Shown here one piece after another: positions 1-9,257 of a stretch of DNA of 64,000 nucleotides (the stretch's first letter is position 1; each line of letters begins with the position of its first letter). Origin of the DNA: Halomonas sp. JB37. Its GTDB lineage: Bacteria; Pseudomonadota; Gammaproteobacteria; Pseudomonadales; Halomonadaceae. The stretch is taken from NCBI RefSeq assembly GCF_002332255.1, contig NZ_NRGW01000001.1, positions 1,922,001-1,986,000 on the forward strand, given 5' to 3'. The translations under genes were made by a program, and so were the position numbers. The notes beneath the pieces were generated by a model that saw nothing but the letters and a program-made list of their open reading frames with translations, did not search any database and was not told where the DNA came from.

Positions 1-2
1 TG

Positions 3-470
3 CCTGGTAATGCGCTGGGTGTTTGGCTGCTACTTGTGGCCCCTATGGTGATCTTAGAAAAGCTGATTGCCGTTATCGTATTGTTCACGGTATTAGTCAC
101 TGTATGCCGTTTTCAGCTGCCGGTGAACCGTATAACGCTGTTTGGAGCGGGTGTTCTGTCCGGTATTTTCGGTACCGTTGCGGCTATTGGCGGCCCGCCT
201 ATCGTATTGTTGATGCACGGCTTGCCGGTTGATCGAATGCGCGGCAATCTGGCCGCTTTCTTTATTTTAACCTCTACGCTAACGCTGATAACTCTCGCGT
301 TGGCGAATCAAATTCAGCTATGGCATTTTCAAATGGCGCTGACTTTTTTGCCTGCGGTGCTTATCGGTAATGCGCTGGCAGGTGCGCTAGCACATCGCTT
401 AGACAGACGCCTATTGCAGCGTGCTTCACTAACGCTGTGTACGCTAGCAGCGATAGGGCTTTTAGTGTGA
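3..470 (+). CDS. TauE/SafE family sulfite exporter-like permease (C-terminal part)
   Basis: The reading frame is open to the left window edge, so only the C-terminal half (about 155 residues) is seen and the true start lies outside. The visible part is very hydrophobic, with about four membrane segments. It contains the glycine-rich stretch GIFGTVAAIGGPPIVLL, typical of the second repeat of TauE/SafE (formerly DUF81) transporters. These inner-membrane proteins are linked to export of sulfite, sulfoacetate or other small organic anions. The substrate cannot be told from sequence. The gene stops 141 bp before pstS and has no evident functional link to it. Confidence 0.8.
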   Translation, partial: PGNALGVWLLLVAPMVILEKLIAVIVLFTVLVTVCRFQLPVNRITLFGAGVLSGIFGTVAAIGGPPIVLLMHGLPVDRMRGNLAAFFILTSTLTLITLALANQIQLWHFQMALTFLPAVLIGNALAGALAHRLDRRLLQRASLTLCTLAAIGLLV

Positions 471-497
471 CGTTAAAAAAATAGCAATAATTGGTCA

Positions 498-515
498 CTG
501 TCATATTTCTGCAAT
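498..515 (+). promoter_or_regulatory. Pho box upstream of pstS
   Basis: The sequence CTGTCATATTTCTGCAAT is two direct repeats of a CTGTCAT/CTGcaAT type spaced by four A/T bases. This is the layout of the PhoB-binding Pho box: the first half is a perfect match, the second has mismatches. It lies about 100 bp upstream of the pstS start, so phosphate starvation is the likely inducer of the pst operon. Inferred from motif only. Confidence 0.7.
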
Positions 516-611
516 CGATCGTGTGCAGACTCCTCTTTGCGCAAGGCCATTGGGCCAGCTCTTCCGGAAGCTAAGTGCTAACCGGATATTAAACCAGAGG
601 GGAACACGACG

Positions 612-1628
612 ATGAATGTAGCTAAGAAGACATTAGGTGTTGCAGTAGTAGCGGCCCTGGCCACTGGCGTTTCCGCTACTGCAATGGCGCGCGATACTGT
701 GCAGATTGCGGGTTCCTCTACGGTACTTCCGTTTGCCAGTATCGTTGCTGAAGAGTTTGGGGATACTTTTTCTCAGTTCGGTACACCGGTCGTTGGCTCT
801 GGTGGCTCTGGTGGTGGCTTGCGTCAGTTCTGCCAAGGCGTTGGCGAAAACACCATCGATATTGCTAATGCCTCACGCGCCATCCGTAGCGCTGAAGTAG
901 CGAGCTGTAATGAGGCCGGGGTCAATGAAATACTTGAGGTCAAATTCGGTTACGACGGTATTGTTTTTGCCTCGCGCCTAGACCGCGAAGCCTTTGAACT
1001 GACCCCAGACCATGTCTTCAAAGCCGCCGCAGCCCAAGTTACCCAAGACGGCGAACTGGTGGATAACCCCTATACCCGCTGGTCAGAAATCGATGCTGAC
1101 CTGCCAGACCAGGAAATTGTGCTGGTCATCCCCGCTTCAAACCACGGCACCCGTGAAGTGTTCGAAGAGAAAGTCATCCACCCTGGCTGTGAAAGCGACG
1201 CCCAGGTTGAGGGTGATGCCTGCGTCAACCTACGTGGCGATGGCCGTATCGTTGAAATTGCTGGCGACTACACCGAAACGCTAGCGCGTTTAGATGCTCA
1301 AGCAGACGCCGTTGGCGTATTTGGTCTTAGCTTTTACGAGCAGAACCGCGACCGCCTACAAGTGGCCACCGTTGACGGCGTAACGCCAAGTCTGGAAACC
1401 ATTGGCTCGGGCGAATACCCGATTTCTCGTCCGCTGTTCTTCTACGTGAAAGGTGAGCACCTTGACGTAATTCCGGGTCTGGCCGAATACACCGAATACT
1501 TCCTGAACGACATGGTGTCAGGCTACGGCAGCCCGCTGGAAGATGCTGGTCTTATTCCACTGGATGAAGAGGAGCGTGCAACCGCGCTTGAGCAGTTCCA
1601 AGCCCGCACTGTGGTTAGCCCAGAGTAA
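612..1628 (+). CDS. pstS: Phosphate ABC transporter, periplasmic phosphate-binding protein
   Basis: This is a 338-residue secreted protein. A signal peptide (MNVAKKTLG, then a hydrophobic core ending near ATAMA) is followed by the mature start RDTVQIAGSSTVLPF, the typical phosphate-binding loop of PstS (SGSSTV-like). A second ligand-binding region, GSGGSGGGLRQF, is also present. It binds inorganic phosphate in the periplasm and hands it to PstC/PstA. The ATG has a GAGGGGA ribosome-binding site. It is the first gene of pstSCAB, with a Pho box upstream and a strong hairpin just downstream that probably stabilises its message. It belongs to the PstS branch found in marine gammaproteobacteria, where the family call is secure. 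Confidence 0.93.
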   Translation: MNVAKKTLGVAVVAALATGVSATAMARDTVQIAGSSTVLPFASIVAEEFGDTFSQFGTPVVGSGGSGGGLRQFCQGVGENTIDIANASRAIRSAEVASCNEAGVNEILEVKFGYDGIVFASRLDREAFELTPDHVFKAAAAQVTQDGELVDNPYTRWSEIDADLPDQEIVLVIPASNHGTREVFEEKVIHPGCESDAQVEGDACVNLRGDGRIVEIAGDYTETLARLDAQADAVGVFGLSFYEQNRDRLQVATVDGVTPSLETIGSGEYPISRPLFFYVKGEHLDVIPGLAEYTEYFLNDMVSGYGSPLEDAGLIPLDEEERATALEQFQARTVVSPE

Positions 1629-1675
1629 ATACGGGCCTACTTGCCATCGATTAACACTTAACTCGCTTGGCAGTC

Positions 1676-1705
1676 GCGCCGGCATCAATGATCTGATGCC
1701 GGCGC
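1676..1705 (+). other. pstS-pstC intergenic hairpin
   Basis: A perfect 12-bp inverted repeat (GCGCCGGCATCA, loop ATGATC, TGATGCCGGCGC) sits 48 bp after the pstS stop and 31 bp before pstC. There is no U-tract after it, so it is not a classic terminator. Its position suggests a 3'-end stabiliser or partial attenuator that keeps the binding protein in excess over the membrane subunits. Confidence 0.6.
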
Positions 1706-1736
1706 TTAAATGTAGAAAATCACAGGCGGAGAGATA

Positions 1737-3116
1737 ATGAGCAACATTGCCTTGATAGCCACACTGCTCGTGATCATGGCCCTGGCTTACCACTTAGGGC
1801 TGACACGAAGCCGTGCGGTTGCGGCAGAAAATGATGTCAGGATGCACTCGCGGCCGGGCTATTACGGTGTGCTCGTTGCATTGTGGTGCGGGCTGCCAGC
1901 CTTAGTGCTGTTTTTGCTGTGGTCTTTCTTAGCGCCCCAGCTTATTGAGATGCTCGTTACTCATCAGTTGCCCCATGAGTTGGTGGCTAGCATGAGCGGA
2001 CGGGAGCTTGAAACAACGTTACGTCGTATTTCCGTACTAGCCGAAGGGCGTGGTGTTGCCGGCGGTGGAAGTGCCCAAGAACTGGCGGCTGCCAACCATA
2101 TGGCGCGCCTGCATACCTATGAAAATCTAAGTCTCGTCGCGCTAATGGCTGTGTTAGTGGTCGCCGGTTTGACATATGCCAAGCGGCATATTTCACCCCA
2201 GTGGCGCGCTAGAAACCAAGTTGAGCGGGTGATTACCTTTGCCTTAGCAGCCTGTTCGGCAGTAGCGATTTTTACCACGGTGGGTATTGTGCTCTCCATG
2301 CTGGGAGAGGCTTTAAAGTTTTTCAGCTTTATTAGCCCCGCTGAATTTTTCTTGGGAACCACTTGGAATCCTCGTTTCAATACCGCCGGGTCGAGTGCTC
2401 AGGGCGAATTTGGGCTCCTGCCGTTGCTATGGGGCACCATGATGGTGAGCGCCATTGCCCTCTTAGTGGCCATCCCCATTGGTCTCATGACAGCCATTTA
2501 TATGGCCGAATACGCGCCTCGCTGGCTGCGTAATATCGCTAAGCCGGTAATTGAGGTGTTAGCGGGTATTCCAACGATTGTTTATGGTTTTTTCGCGCTG
2601 ATTGTCATTGGTCCTTTCTTGTCGAGTGTCGGTGATGTCATCGGTATCAATATCCGTACCACCAGCGCACTGACCGCCGGCCTGGTGATGGGGATTATGA
2701 TTATTCCTTTTGTCTCATCGCTTTCCGACGACATTATTACCCAGGTGCCTAAATCGCTGCGCGATGGTGCGCTGGGGCTAGGTGCAACGAAGTCTGAAAC
2801 GATCCGCCAAGTAGTTTTGCCGGCAGCACTGCCGGGTATCGTCGGGGCCTTTTTGTTGGCGGCCAGTCGGGCGATTGGTGAAACCATGATTGTGGTATTG
2901 GCCGCGGGTAATAATCCAGTGCTGCATGGCAATCCCTTCGAAGCGGTTTCAACCATCACAGTCACCATTGTTAATCAGCTGACCGGGGACATGGATTTTG
3001 CCAGCCCGCAGTCGCTGGTTGCGTTTGCACTTGGTTTGACGCTGTTTGTGATTACCCTAGGTTTGAACGTTATCGCACTGGTTGTGGTGCGTAAATATCG
3101 CCAGCAATACGAGTAA
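1737..3116 (+). CDS. pstC: Phosphate ABC transporter permease PstC
   Basis: This is a 459-residue inner-membrane protein, one of the two channel subunits of the Pst phosphate importer. The C-terminal half carries the binding-protein-dependent permease domain. It includes the EAA loop (DGALGLGATKSETIRQVVLP) that docks on the ATPase and the segment PVIEVLAGIPTIVYGFFALIV, characteristic of PstC. The N-terminal 200 residues hold extra membrane segments and a soluble region, making it about 140 residues longer than the E. coli protein. It starts with ATG behind GGCGGAGAG, downstream of pstS, and pstA follows after six bases. Confidence 0.93.
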   Translation: MSNIALIATLLVIMALAYHLGLTRSRAVAAENDVRMHSRPGYYGVLVALWCGLPALVLFLLWSFLAPQLIEMLVTHQLPHELVASMSGRELETTLRRISVLAEGRGVAGGGSAQELAAANHMARLHTYENLSLVALMAVLVVAGLTYAKRHISPQWRARNQVERVITFALAACSAVAIFTTVGIVLSMLGEALKFFSFISPAEFFLGTTWNPRFNTAGSSAQGEFGLLPLLWGTMMVSAIALLVAIPIGLMTAIYMAEYAPRWLRNIAKPVIEVLAGIPTIVYGFFALIVIGPFLSSVGDVIGINIRTTSALTAGLVMGIMIIPFVSSLSDDIITQVPKSLRDGALGLGATKSETIRQVVLPAALPGIVGAFLLAASRAIGETMIVVLAAGNNPVLHGNPFEAVSTITVTIVNQLTGDMDFASPQSLVAFALGLTLFVITLGLNVIALVVVRKYRQQYE

Positions 3117-3122
3117 GCGACT

Positions 3123-4481
3123 ATGTCTATAACGATTGAGCAGCGTCGACAGCACCGTCTGATGACGATCGAAAAATCGCTGGCGAAACGACACCGCAAA
3201 GAGACCCGCTTTCGCCGCGTGGGGTTAGCCGCTGTGACAACGGGCATGGCTCTGGTAATCATTTTATTCGCGAGTATTCTTGCGCGTGGCGTACCTGCTT
3301 TTTGGCAGTCGACGGTTTACACCGACGTGTATTTTGACCCTGAGGTTATTCAGTTGGATGAAAAGCCGCGGCGTGAAGATGGCGAGACCCAGCTTGCATT
3401 TGATGAACGCTATGGCGCATGGCTAACGCAGGCCAGTTTAATCAACTGGCAGTCACTGATTGATAATGCAATGGAAGATGCATTAGGCGTGGATGTTGAG
3501 TCTCGCCAATTGCGCGACTTGCGGGCATTATTGGCCTCTGGCGAGCGCTTTGCATTACGCGACCAGTTTATTGAAAAGCCTTCATTGCTTGGTCAAACTG
3601 TCGAGGTCAAGCTGCTTGCCAGCGCCAATGTGGATGTATGGATCAAAGGCAATATAGATCGCAGCTTACCGGATGCGCGTCAGCAGCTTAGCCCGCAAAC
3701 GCGTGAGTGGGCTGATCGGCTCAGTGATGAAGGCATCATTGAGAATGCTTTCAGCACATCGCTGTTTCTCAATACGGATTCGCGCAGTTCACCGGCGTCA
3801 GCAGGTTTGGCAGGTGCCTTTATGGGCTCTCTGTTTATGATGATGGTGGTCATTTTGCTGTCGGTGCCTATCGGTGTCGCGAGCGCTGTTTATCTTGAAG
3901 AGTTTGCGCCTCAAAACCGTCTCACCGATCTGATCGAAATCAACATCAATAATTTGGCCGCTGTGCCTTCCATTGTCTTTGGCCTGTTGGGGGCATCCAT
4001 CTTTATTGGCTACTTTGGCTTGCCGCTATCAGCACCGGTCGTCGGCGGTTTGGTGCTAACGTTAATGACATTGCCGACGATCATTATTACCACGCGCGCA
4101 TCGCTGCGTTCGATCCCTCCTTCCATACGCCAAGCGGCGTTGGGTATTGGGGCATCGAAAGTACAAACCGTTTTTCACCATGTGCTGCCGCTGGCGCTGC
4201 CCGGTATATTGACCGGCTCTATTCTAGGTATTGCACAAGCGTTAGGTGAAACGGCGCCGTTACTGCTGATTGGAATGAATGCCTTTGTGGCCAACGTGCC
4301 GGGTACGCCGCTGGAACAATCAACGGCGTTGCCTGTACAGATTTATCTCTGGCAGGGCAATGAGCTGCGCAATTTCTTTGAAGCGCGCACATCAGCAGCC
4401 ATCATCGTGTTGCTAGGGCTGATGCTTAGCTTGAATGCATTGGCGATTTGGTTGCGTAAAAAATTCGAGACGAGGTGGTAA
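3123..4481 (+). CDS. pstA: Phosphate ABC transporter permease PstA
   Basis: This is a 452-residue inner-membrane protein, the second channel subunit of the Pst importer. After a basic cytoplasmic N-terminus and one membrane segment (about residues 34-54) comes a soluble, probably periplasmic domain of about 170 residues (about 60-230), absent from short PstA proteins. The usual permease core follows from about residue 230. Its docking loop RQAALGIGASKVQTVFHHVL and the segment NNLAAVPSIVFGLLG match the family. The stop codon directly abuts the GTG start of pstB, so the two are probably translationally coupled. Confidence 0.92.
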   Translation: MSITIEQRRQHRLMTIEKSLAKRHRKETRFRRVGLAAVTTGMALVIILFASILARGVPAFWQSTVYTDVYFDPEVIQLDEKPRREDGETQLAFDERYGAWLTQASLINWQSLIDNAMEDALGVDVESRQLRDLRALLASGERFALRDQFIEKPSLLGQTVEVKLLASANVDVWIKGNIDRSLPDARQQLSPQTREWADRLSDEGIIENAFSTSLFLNTDSRSSPASAGLAGAFMGSLFMMMVVILLSVPIGVASAVYLEEFAPQNRLTDLIEININNLAAVPSIVFGLLGASIFIGYFGLPLSAPVVGGLVLTLMTLPTIIITTRASLRSIPPSIRQAALGIGASKVQTVFHHVLPLALPGILTGSILGIAQALGETAPLLLIGMNAFVANVPGTPLEQSTALPVQIYLWQGNELRNFFEARTSAAIIVLLGLMLSLNALAIWLRKKFETRW

Positions 4482-5321
4482 GTGAATACTTCTACACAGC
4501 CTAATATACCTTCGCCTATGGTGAGTGTGGGTAACGGCGAGAGCCGCACCAGTAAGGCAAAAGATAAAGTGAAAATGAGCGCTGAAAACGTCGAAGTGTT
4601 TTATGGCAATGCTCAGGCGATTAATGGGATTGATCTCGATATTTACGAGAATGAAGTAATGGCCTTTATCGGCCCTTCGGGCTGCGGTAAATCAACGTTT
4701 TTACGCTGCCTGAATCGGATGAACGACACTATTGATATTTGTCGTGTCGAAGGCAGAATAACGTTAGATAATAACGATATTTATGCTCCGGATCGCGATG
4801 TCGTACTACTGCGGGCTCAGGTCGGCATTGTGTTTCAAAAGCCTAACCCGTTTCCTAAATCGATCTACGAAAATATCGCCTATGGGCCGCGTCTTCACGG
4901 ACTGGCAAAGCGTAAGGCAGAGTTAGACGATATCGTTGAAAGCAGCCTGCGTCGTGCGGGCTTGTGGGACGAGGTTAAGGATCGCCTTGATCAGCCCGGC
5001 ACGGGCCTATCCGGCGGGCAGCAGCAGCGTCTATGTATTGCCAGAACCGTGGCCGTTAGCCCTGATGTCATTTTGATGGACGAGCCCTGTTCGGCGCTCG
5101 ACCCAATCGCAACAGCGAAAATTGAGCAGTTGATAGATGAGCTGAGCGAGAGTTATACCATTGTGATGGTAACGCACAATATGCAACAGGCTGCTCGCGT
5201 CGCTGACCGTACCGCCTTTTTCCACATGGGAGACCTGGTGGAAGTGGACAGTACCGATACTATTTTCACTAACCCACGGGATCAGCGCACGCACGACTAT
5301 ATTACCGGACGCTTCGGTTAA
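4482..5321 (+). CDS. pstB: Phosphate ABC transporter ATP-binding protein PstB
   Basis: This 279-residue ATPase powers phosphate import through PstCA. It has Walker [10 protein letters not shown] (residues 64-72), signature LSGGQQQR (176-183), Walker B VILMDEP (196-202), and the PstB-typical [18 protein letters not shown]. The first 30 residues are an unconserved hydrophilic leader. The start is GTG, immediately after the pstA stop. No phoU follows, unlike the common pstSCAB-phoU order. A 14-bp tandem repeat and a bidirectional terminator close the operon. Confidence 0.95.
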   Translation: MNTSTQPNIPSPMVSVGNGESRTSKAKDKVKMSAENVEVFYGNAQAINGIDLDIYENEVMAFIGPSGCGKSTFLRCLNRMNDTIDICRVEGRITLDNNDIYAPDRDVVLLRAQVGIVFQKPNPFPKSIYENIAYGPRLHGLAKRKAELDDIVESSLRRAGLWDEVKDRLDQPGTGLSGGQQQRLCIARTVAVSPDVILMDEPCSALDPIATAKIEQLIDELSESYTIVMVTHNMQQAARVADRTAFFHMGDLVEVDSTDTIFTNPRDQRTHDYITGRFG

Positions 5322-5327
5322 GTACCT

Positions 5328-5398
5328 TAATTGGCTAAGTTTTAATGGCTCAGTTTTAATGACTAAGCTTTAATGACTAAGATTTAATGACTAAGCTT
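5328..5398 (+). repeat. Five tandem copies of a 14-bp unit
   Basis: Five consecutive units follow pstB: a first 15-bp variant, then TAATGGCTCAGTTT, TAATGACTAAGCTT, TAATGACTAAGATT and TAATGACTAAGCTT. The last three differ at only one position. The array runs directly into the terminator hairpin. It is non-coding; no function is evident. Confidence 0.85.
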
Positions 5399-5400
5399 TA

Positions 5401-5436
5401 AGCCAACGTCTTTTTTATTAAAAAGAGACGTTGGCT
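5401..5436. terminator. Bidirectional terminator between pstB and the thiolase gene
   Basis: A long hairpin with arms AGCCAACGTCT/AGACGTTGGCT is extended by an inner T6...A5 pairing. It lies between two convergent genes and the T/A runs allow it to act on both strands. Confidence 0.8.
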
Positions 5437-5464
5437 CTTGTCACAACGAGCTATGTGCCATTGA

Positions 5465-6652
5465 TTAGTCGATTAACTCAACGGCGACGGCTGTCGCTTC
5501 ACCTCCGCCGATACACAGGCTTGCGATGCCGCGTCGGCCACCTTGTGTTCGCAGGGCATGAATCAGCGTGGCAATAATGCGCGAGCCAGTCGAGCCAATT
5601 GGGTGGCCTTGGGCGCAGGCGCCGCCAAAAACGTTGACCTTGCTATGGGGCAGCCCTAGATCATCCATGGCCATCAGGGTCACGACGGCAAAGGCTTCGT
5701 TGATTTCAAATAAATCCACATCGTTAACGCCCCAGCCTAGCTTTTTCATCAATTGTTCAATCGCACCGACAGGCGCAATGGTGAACTCACTTGGGTGGCG
5801 GGCATGGGTTGAATGACCCACCATCCGCGCGAGTGGTTTAATGCCGTGCTGCTCGGCCGCTGCTTGGCTGGCCAAGATGAGTGCGGAGGCGCCGTCGGAA
5901 ATGGAGCTGGCGTTGGCCGCGGTAATGGTGCCGTCTTTGGCAAAAGCAGGGCGGAGCTGGCGGATTTTGTCTAGTTTGGCTAAAAAGGGCTGCTCGTCAT
6001 GTTCAACAACGGTGTCTCCGTGGCGAGATGTAACGGTGACGGGGGCCATCTCGTTGGTCAAGTGGCCTGCATTCGTCGCGGCCATCGCGCGCTCAAGAGA
6101 CGCGATAGCGAAGTCGTCAAGCTGTTCGCGAGTGTAGCCGCGCTGAGTGGCGACGTCTTGGGCAAAGACGCCCATCAGTTTTCCCGTTTCAGCATCTTCC
6201 AGTCCGTCTAAAAACATGTGATCTTTTAGTTCGCCATGTCCCAGTCGATAGCCGCCGCGTGCCTTCGTCAGAATGTGAGGTGCGTTAGACATGGACTCTA
6301 TGCCGCCAGCCAGCACAATATCGCCACTGCCCGCTTTGATAAGATCGTGGGCAAGCATGGTAGCCTTCATTCCAGAGCCGCACAGCTTATTAATGGTGGT
6401 GGCACCATTGGCATCGGGTATGCCGGCTTGGCGCATGGCTTGGCGAGCAGGCCCCTGTTTAACGCCCGCGGGCAGTACACAGCCCATAATTCCTTCGGTT
6501 ATCGCAGCGGGGTCGATACCTGACGCTTCAATCGCCGCCTTAATGGCGGTTGCGCCAAGCTGTGGCGCTGTCATCGTGGCAAGGCTGCCCATCATGCCGC
6601 CCATCGGCGTACGTTTAGCGGCTAGAAATACAACATCGGTGGGGCTGCTCAT
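5465..6652 (-). CDS. Acetyl-CoA C-acyltransferase (thiolase)
   Basis: This 395-residue cytosolic thiolase cleaves or forms 3-ketoacyl-CoA with acetyl-CoA. The acylated cysteine is Cys91 in INKLCGSGMKA. The histidine motif NEAFAV, the GHPIGSTGSR loop and the C-terminal CIGGGEATAV (second catalytic Cys) are all present. The start is placed at the ATG with GGAG seven bases upstream; a TTG two codons earlier is less likely. It is divergent from a TetR regulator gene 118 bp away, which probably controls it. One of three thiolases in the window. Short-chain (acetoacetyl-CoA) specificity is plausible but not shown. Confidence 0.9.
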   Translation of the reverse strand: MSSPTDVVFLAAKRTPMGGMMGSLATMTAPQLGATAIKAAIEASGIDPAAITEGIMGCVLPAGVKQGPARQAMRQAGIPDANGATTINKLCGSGMKATMLAHDLIKAGSGDIVLAGGIESMSNAPHILTKARGGYRLGHGELKDHMFLDGLEDAETGKLMGVFAQDVATQRGYTREQLDDFAIASLERAMAATNAGHLTNEMAPVTVTSRHGDTVVEHDEQPFLAKLDKIRQLRPAFAKDGTITAANASSISDGASALILASQAAAEQHGIKPLARMVGHSTHARHPSEFTIAPVGAIEQLMKKLGWGVNDVDLFEINEAFAVVTLMAMDDLGLPHSKVNVFGGACAQGHPIGSTGSRIIATLIHALRTQGGRRGIASLCIGGGEATAVAVELID

Positions 6653-6769
6653 GTTCAATCTCCTTCCAGTTTATTGTGATTATCATGCCGAGTGGTGGGT
6701 GACACGTTGACCCGTTGGCAGCGCTGTGGTTCTCTCCAGAGTAACCAAGCAAGCGCTAGTGTAAATGAC

Positions 6770-7348
6770 ATGAATGTAATGAATGCATCACCACGCCGCA
6801 AGGAATTGACGCGTCTCGCCGCTCAGCTGTTCGTCCAAGAAGGCTTCGATCGCACCACGGTGCGCATGCTGGCGCAGGAAATGGGCATTAAATCCGGTAG
6901 CTTGTTTCATCATTTTAAAGATAAGCAGGAAATTCTGGCGGCGGTGATTGAAGAGGGCACCCAAAATGCCTTGTTGATTGCACGTAAAGCCCTGAATGAG
7001 TGCGCCACCGAGCCGGAAATTCGCTTACGCACCATGGCGCGTGCCCACCTTGAAACCTTATTTACCGACCGCAATGCCCATGTAGTGGCGCTCTTTGAGT
7101 GGCGTAGGCTTGATCCTGTGGCGAGCGCTCATCTCAGTCATTTACGCGATGCTTATGAGGCTTTGTGGGTCTCGGTGATTGACGAGGCGCTGGACTCAGG
7201 ATTAATCCATGGTGATCGTTTTCTTGTGTCGCGCTTTGTGCTGGGGGCTTTGAATTGGACCGTTCGTTGGTACGACCCCAACGGCTCTCGCTCACCCGAT
7301 GACCTCGCTGACGAGCTTGTCGCTATGATAATGCCCACCGCTGATTGA
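6770..7348 (+). CDS. TetR/AcrR family transcriptional regulator
   Basis: This is a 192-residue protein with an N-terminal helix-turn-helix. The signature is TRLAAQLFVQEGFDRTTVRM followed by GIKSGSLFHHFKDKQEIL (about residues 12-55), and the ligand-binding helical domain follows. The start is set at ATG 6770, because the longer open frame (from 6692) runs into the promoter region of the divergent thiolase gene and lacks family similarity. Its setting between a thiolase and an acyl-CoA ligase/dehydrogenase pair suggests a repressor of this acid-degradation cluster that senses an acyl-CoA or similar ligand. That role is inferred from context. Confidence 0.88.
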   Translation: MNVMNASPRRKELTRLAAQLFVQEGFDRTTVRMLAQEMGIKSGSLFHHFKDKQEILAAVIEEGTQNALLIARKALNECATEPEIRLRTMARAHLETLFTDRNAHVVALFEWRRLDPVASAHLSHLRDAYEALWVSVIDEALDSGLIHGDRFLVSRFVLGALNWTVRWYDPNGSRSPDDLADELVAMIMPTAD

Positions 7349-7560
7349 TATCCCGCTGTATACCATTGGCTAGCCCCGACCAACGTCTAGTGCCTTAAAC
7401 CATCAGAATGCTTGCTCTCCAAGGCGATTGCTTTTAGCGTTGTTTTTATCTCAAAAGTTCCGTTAACGTCAACGGATGTTTTATAGGCGTTGCCTGTTCC
7501 CATATCGCTTGCTACGTGCTCATTACCAACAACAATTACCGACGACATCAGAGAGCCATC

Positions 7561-9237
7561 ATGACCACGACACCGCACACACTGCCCGACTACCAGCACT
7601 ACCTGGATAGCTTTTCTATCGATAGCGTCATTGCTCGCTTAGATGACCACCAAGACGGCTTCCTTAATGCTTTTGAGGCCTGCTGTGGGCGTCATGTGCG
7701 TGCAGGACGTGGTGACTTACTGGCGTTGGTTCAGGAAGATTCCCAAGGCGCTATTAATACGCTGACTTACGCCGAGCTTGATAAGCAAAGCGCGATGCTT
7801 GCCGGTTGGTTTCAAGCTCAAGGGCTACGCCAGGGCGATCGCATCGCCTGCATGTTGCCACGATCCCCGCAGCTGTTGATTGCCGTTCTAGCAACATGGC
7901 GTATCGGTGCCGTTTACCAGCCGCTGTTTACCGCGTTTGGTCCTGATGCCGTGGACTATCGGTTAGGGCGTGCCGATACCAAACTTGTGATAACTGATCA
8001 CGCCAATCGCTATAAGTTTGATGGTTTGAGCCAGTGTCCGTCGGTGTTAGCCGTCGGTGGTGAAACCAGCGAGCATGCCGATGATCACGATTGGCAAGCT
8101 GCATTGACGCATACGTCAATGAGCGAAAGGCCGCCAAGGCTCTCGCCTGATGAGCCATTTCTGCAAATGTTTACCTCTGGCACGGTGGGCAAGCCAAAAG
8201 GGGTGGCGGTTCCGCTGGCGGGCATGACGGCATTTGCGATCTATATGGAGCTCGCCATTGACCTACGCGACGATGACCGCTTCTGGAATATGGCTGATCC
8301 AGGCTGGGCCTATGGCCTTTACTATGCGATCACCGGGCCGCTGCTGCTGGGCGTAACCACGCATTTCTGTGAGGCGGGCTTTAGTGCCGAAGGGGCGCTG
8401 GCGTTTATGAAGCGCCACCACATTACCAATTTTGCCGCCGCGCCCACTGCTTATCGCTTGATGAAGGCCTCAGGCCTATTTGATGACGCGCATGAAACGT
8501 TAGAGCTGCGAGCGGCAAGTTCAGCAGGAGAGCCTTTAAATACCGAAGTGGTTACCTGGGTAGAAAGGTCGCTCGGCTGTTCGGTGATGGATCACTACGG
8601 TCAAACCGAAACGGGGATGACCTGTAATAACCATCATGCGCTTGATCATTTAAAGCACGTAGGCGCCATGGGCGTGCCGATGCCGGGCTACCGTCTCGTC
8701 ATTTTGGATGCGGAGTATCGCGAACTCCCCGCAGGGGAGCCTGGTGTTCTGGCGGTGGATATCAAGAACTCGCCAGCGCACTTCTTTCCAGGATATACCT
8801 GGCAGGAAAAAAATCCCTTTGTGGAAGGTTATTACCTAACCGGAGACGTGGTGATTCGCAATGAAGATGGCACCTTTCAGTTTGCCGGCCGTGATGATGA
8901 CATTATTACCACGGCAGGTTATCGCGTTGGGCCAACGGATGTTGAGAACAGCGTGATGACGCATCCTGCGGTCGCTGAATCGGCAGCCGTAGGGCAGCCA
9001 GATGAAATTCGAGGCGAGGTAATTAAGTCGTATGTGGTGCTGCGCGAAGGCTTTGAGCCCAGTGATGTCCTCGCCGATGAAATCAAGCAGCGAGTACGCG
9101 AGCGGCTTTCGACGCATGCGTTCCCACGCATCATAGAGTTTGTCGATGAGCTACCCAAAACTCCCAGCGGAAAGATCCAGCGCTTTAAGCTACGCGCTCA
9201 AGCGGTAGAAGAATCCAAGTCAAGGCAGTCATTGTAA
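7561..9237 (+). CDS. Acyl-CoA synthetase (AMP-forming ligase, acetyl-CoA synthetase-like)
   Basis: This 558-residue adenylate-forming enzyme activates a carboxylic acid to its CoA thioester using ATP. It shows the AMP-binding P-loop FTSGTVGKPKGVAVP (about residues 203-217), the YGQTETG motif of the adenylate pocket, the hinge YLTGDVVIRNEDG with FAGRDDDIITTAGYRVGP, and the C-terminal lysine motif PKTPSGKIQRFKL. It resembles the short/medium-chain acetyl-CoA-synthetase-like group. The ATG at 7561 is preferred over an upstream in-frame GTG that lacks family similarity. It is followed after 20 bp by a short-chain dehydrogenase, likely in the same operon. The substrate is unknown. Confidence 0.88.
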   Translation: MTTTPHTLPDYQHYLDSFSIDSVIARLDDHQDGFLNAFEACCGRHVRAGRGDLLALVQEDSQGAINTLTYAELDKQSAMLAGWFQAQGLRQGDRIACMLPRSPQLLIAVLATWRIGAVYQPLFTAFGPDAVDYRLGRADTKLVITDHANRYKFDGLSQCPSVLAVGGETSEHADDHDWQAALTHTSMSERPPRLSPDEPFLQMFTSGTVGKPKGVAVPLAGMTAFAIYMELAIDLRDDDRFWNMADPGWAYGLYYAITGPLLLGVTTHFCEAGFSAEGALAFMKRHHITNFAAAPTAYRLMKASGLFDDAHETLELRAASSAGEPLNTEVVTWVERSLGCSVMDHYGQTETGMTCNNHHALDHLKHVGAMGVPMPGYRLVILDAEYRELPAGEPGVLAVDIKNSPAHFFPGYTWQEKNPFVEGYYLTGDVVIRNEDGTFQFAGRDDDIITTAGYRVGPTDVENSVMTHPAVAESAAVGQPDEIRGEVIKSYVVLREGFEPSDVLADEIKQRVRERLSTHAFPRIIEFVDELPKTPSGKIQRFKLRAQAVEESKSRQSL

Positions 9238-9257
9238 CCACCATAGGGAATCCAGTT

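Noticed and set aside
7387-7599. A 70-codon minus-strand frame upstream of the acyl-CoA synthetase gene with a protein-like composition
   Set aside because: It overlaps the start of the ligase gene and its upstream region, has no ribosome-binding site and matches no family I know; possibly a remnant, but unsupported.
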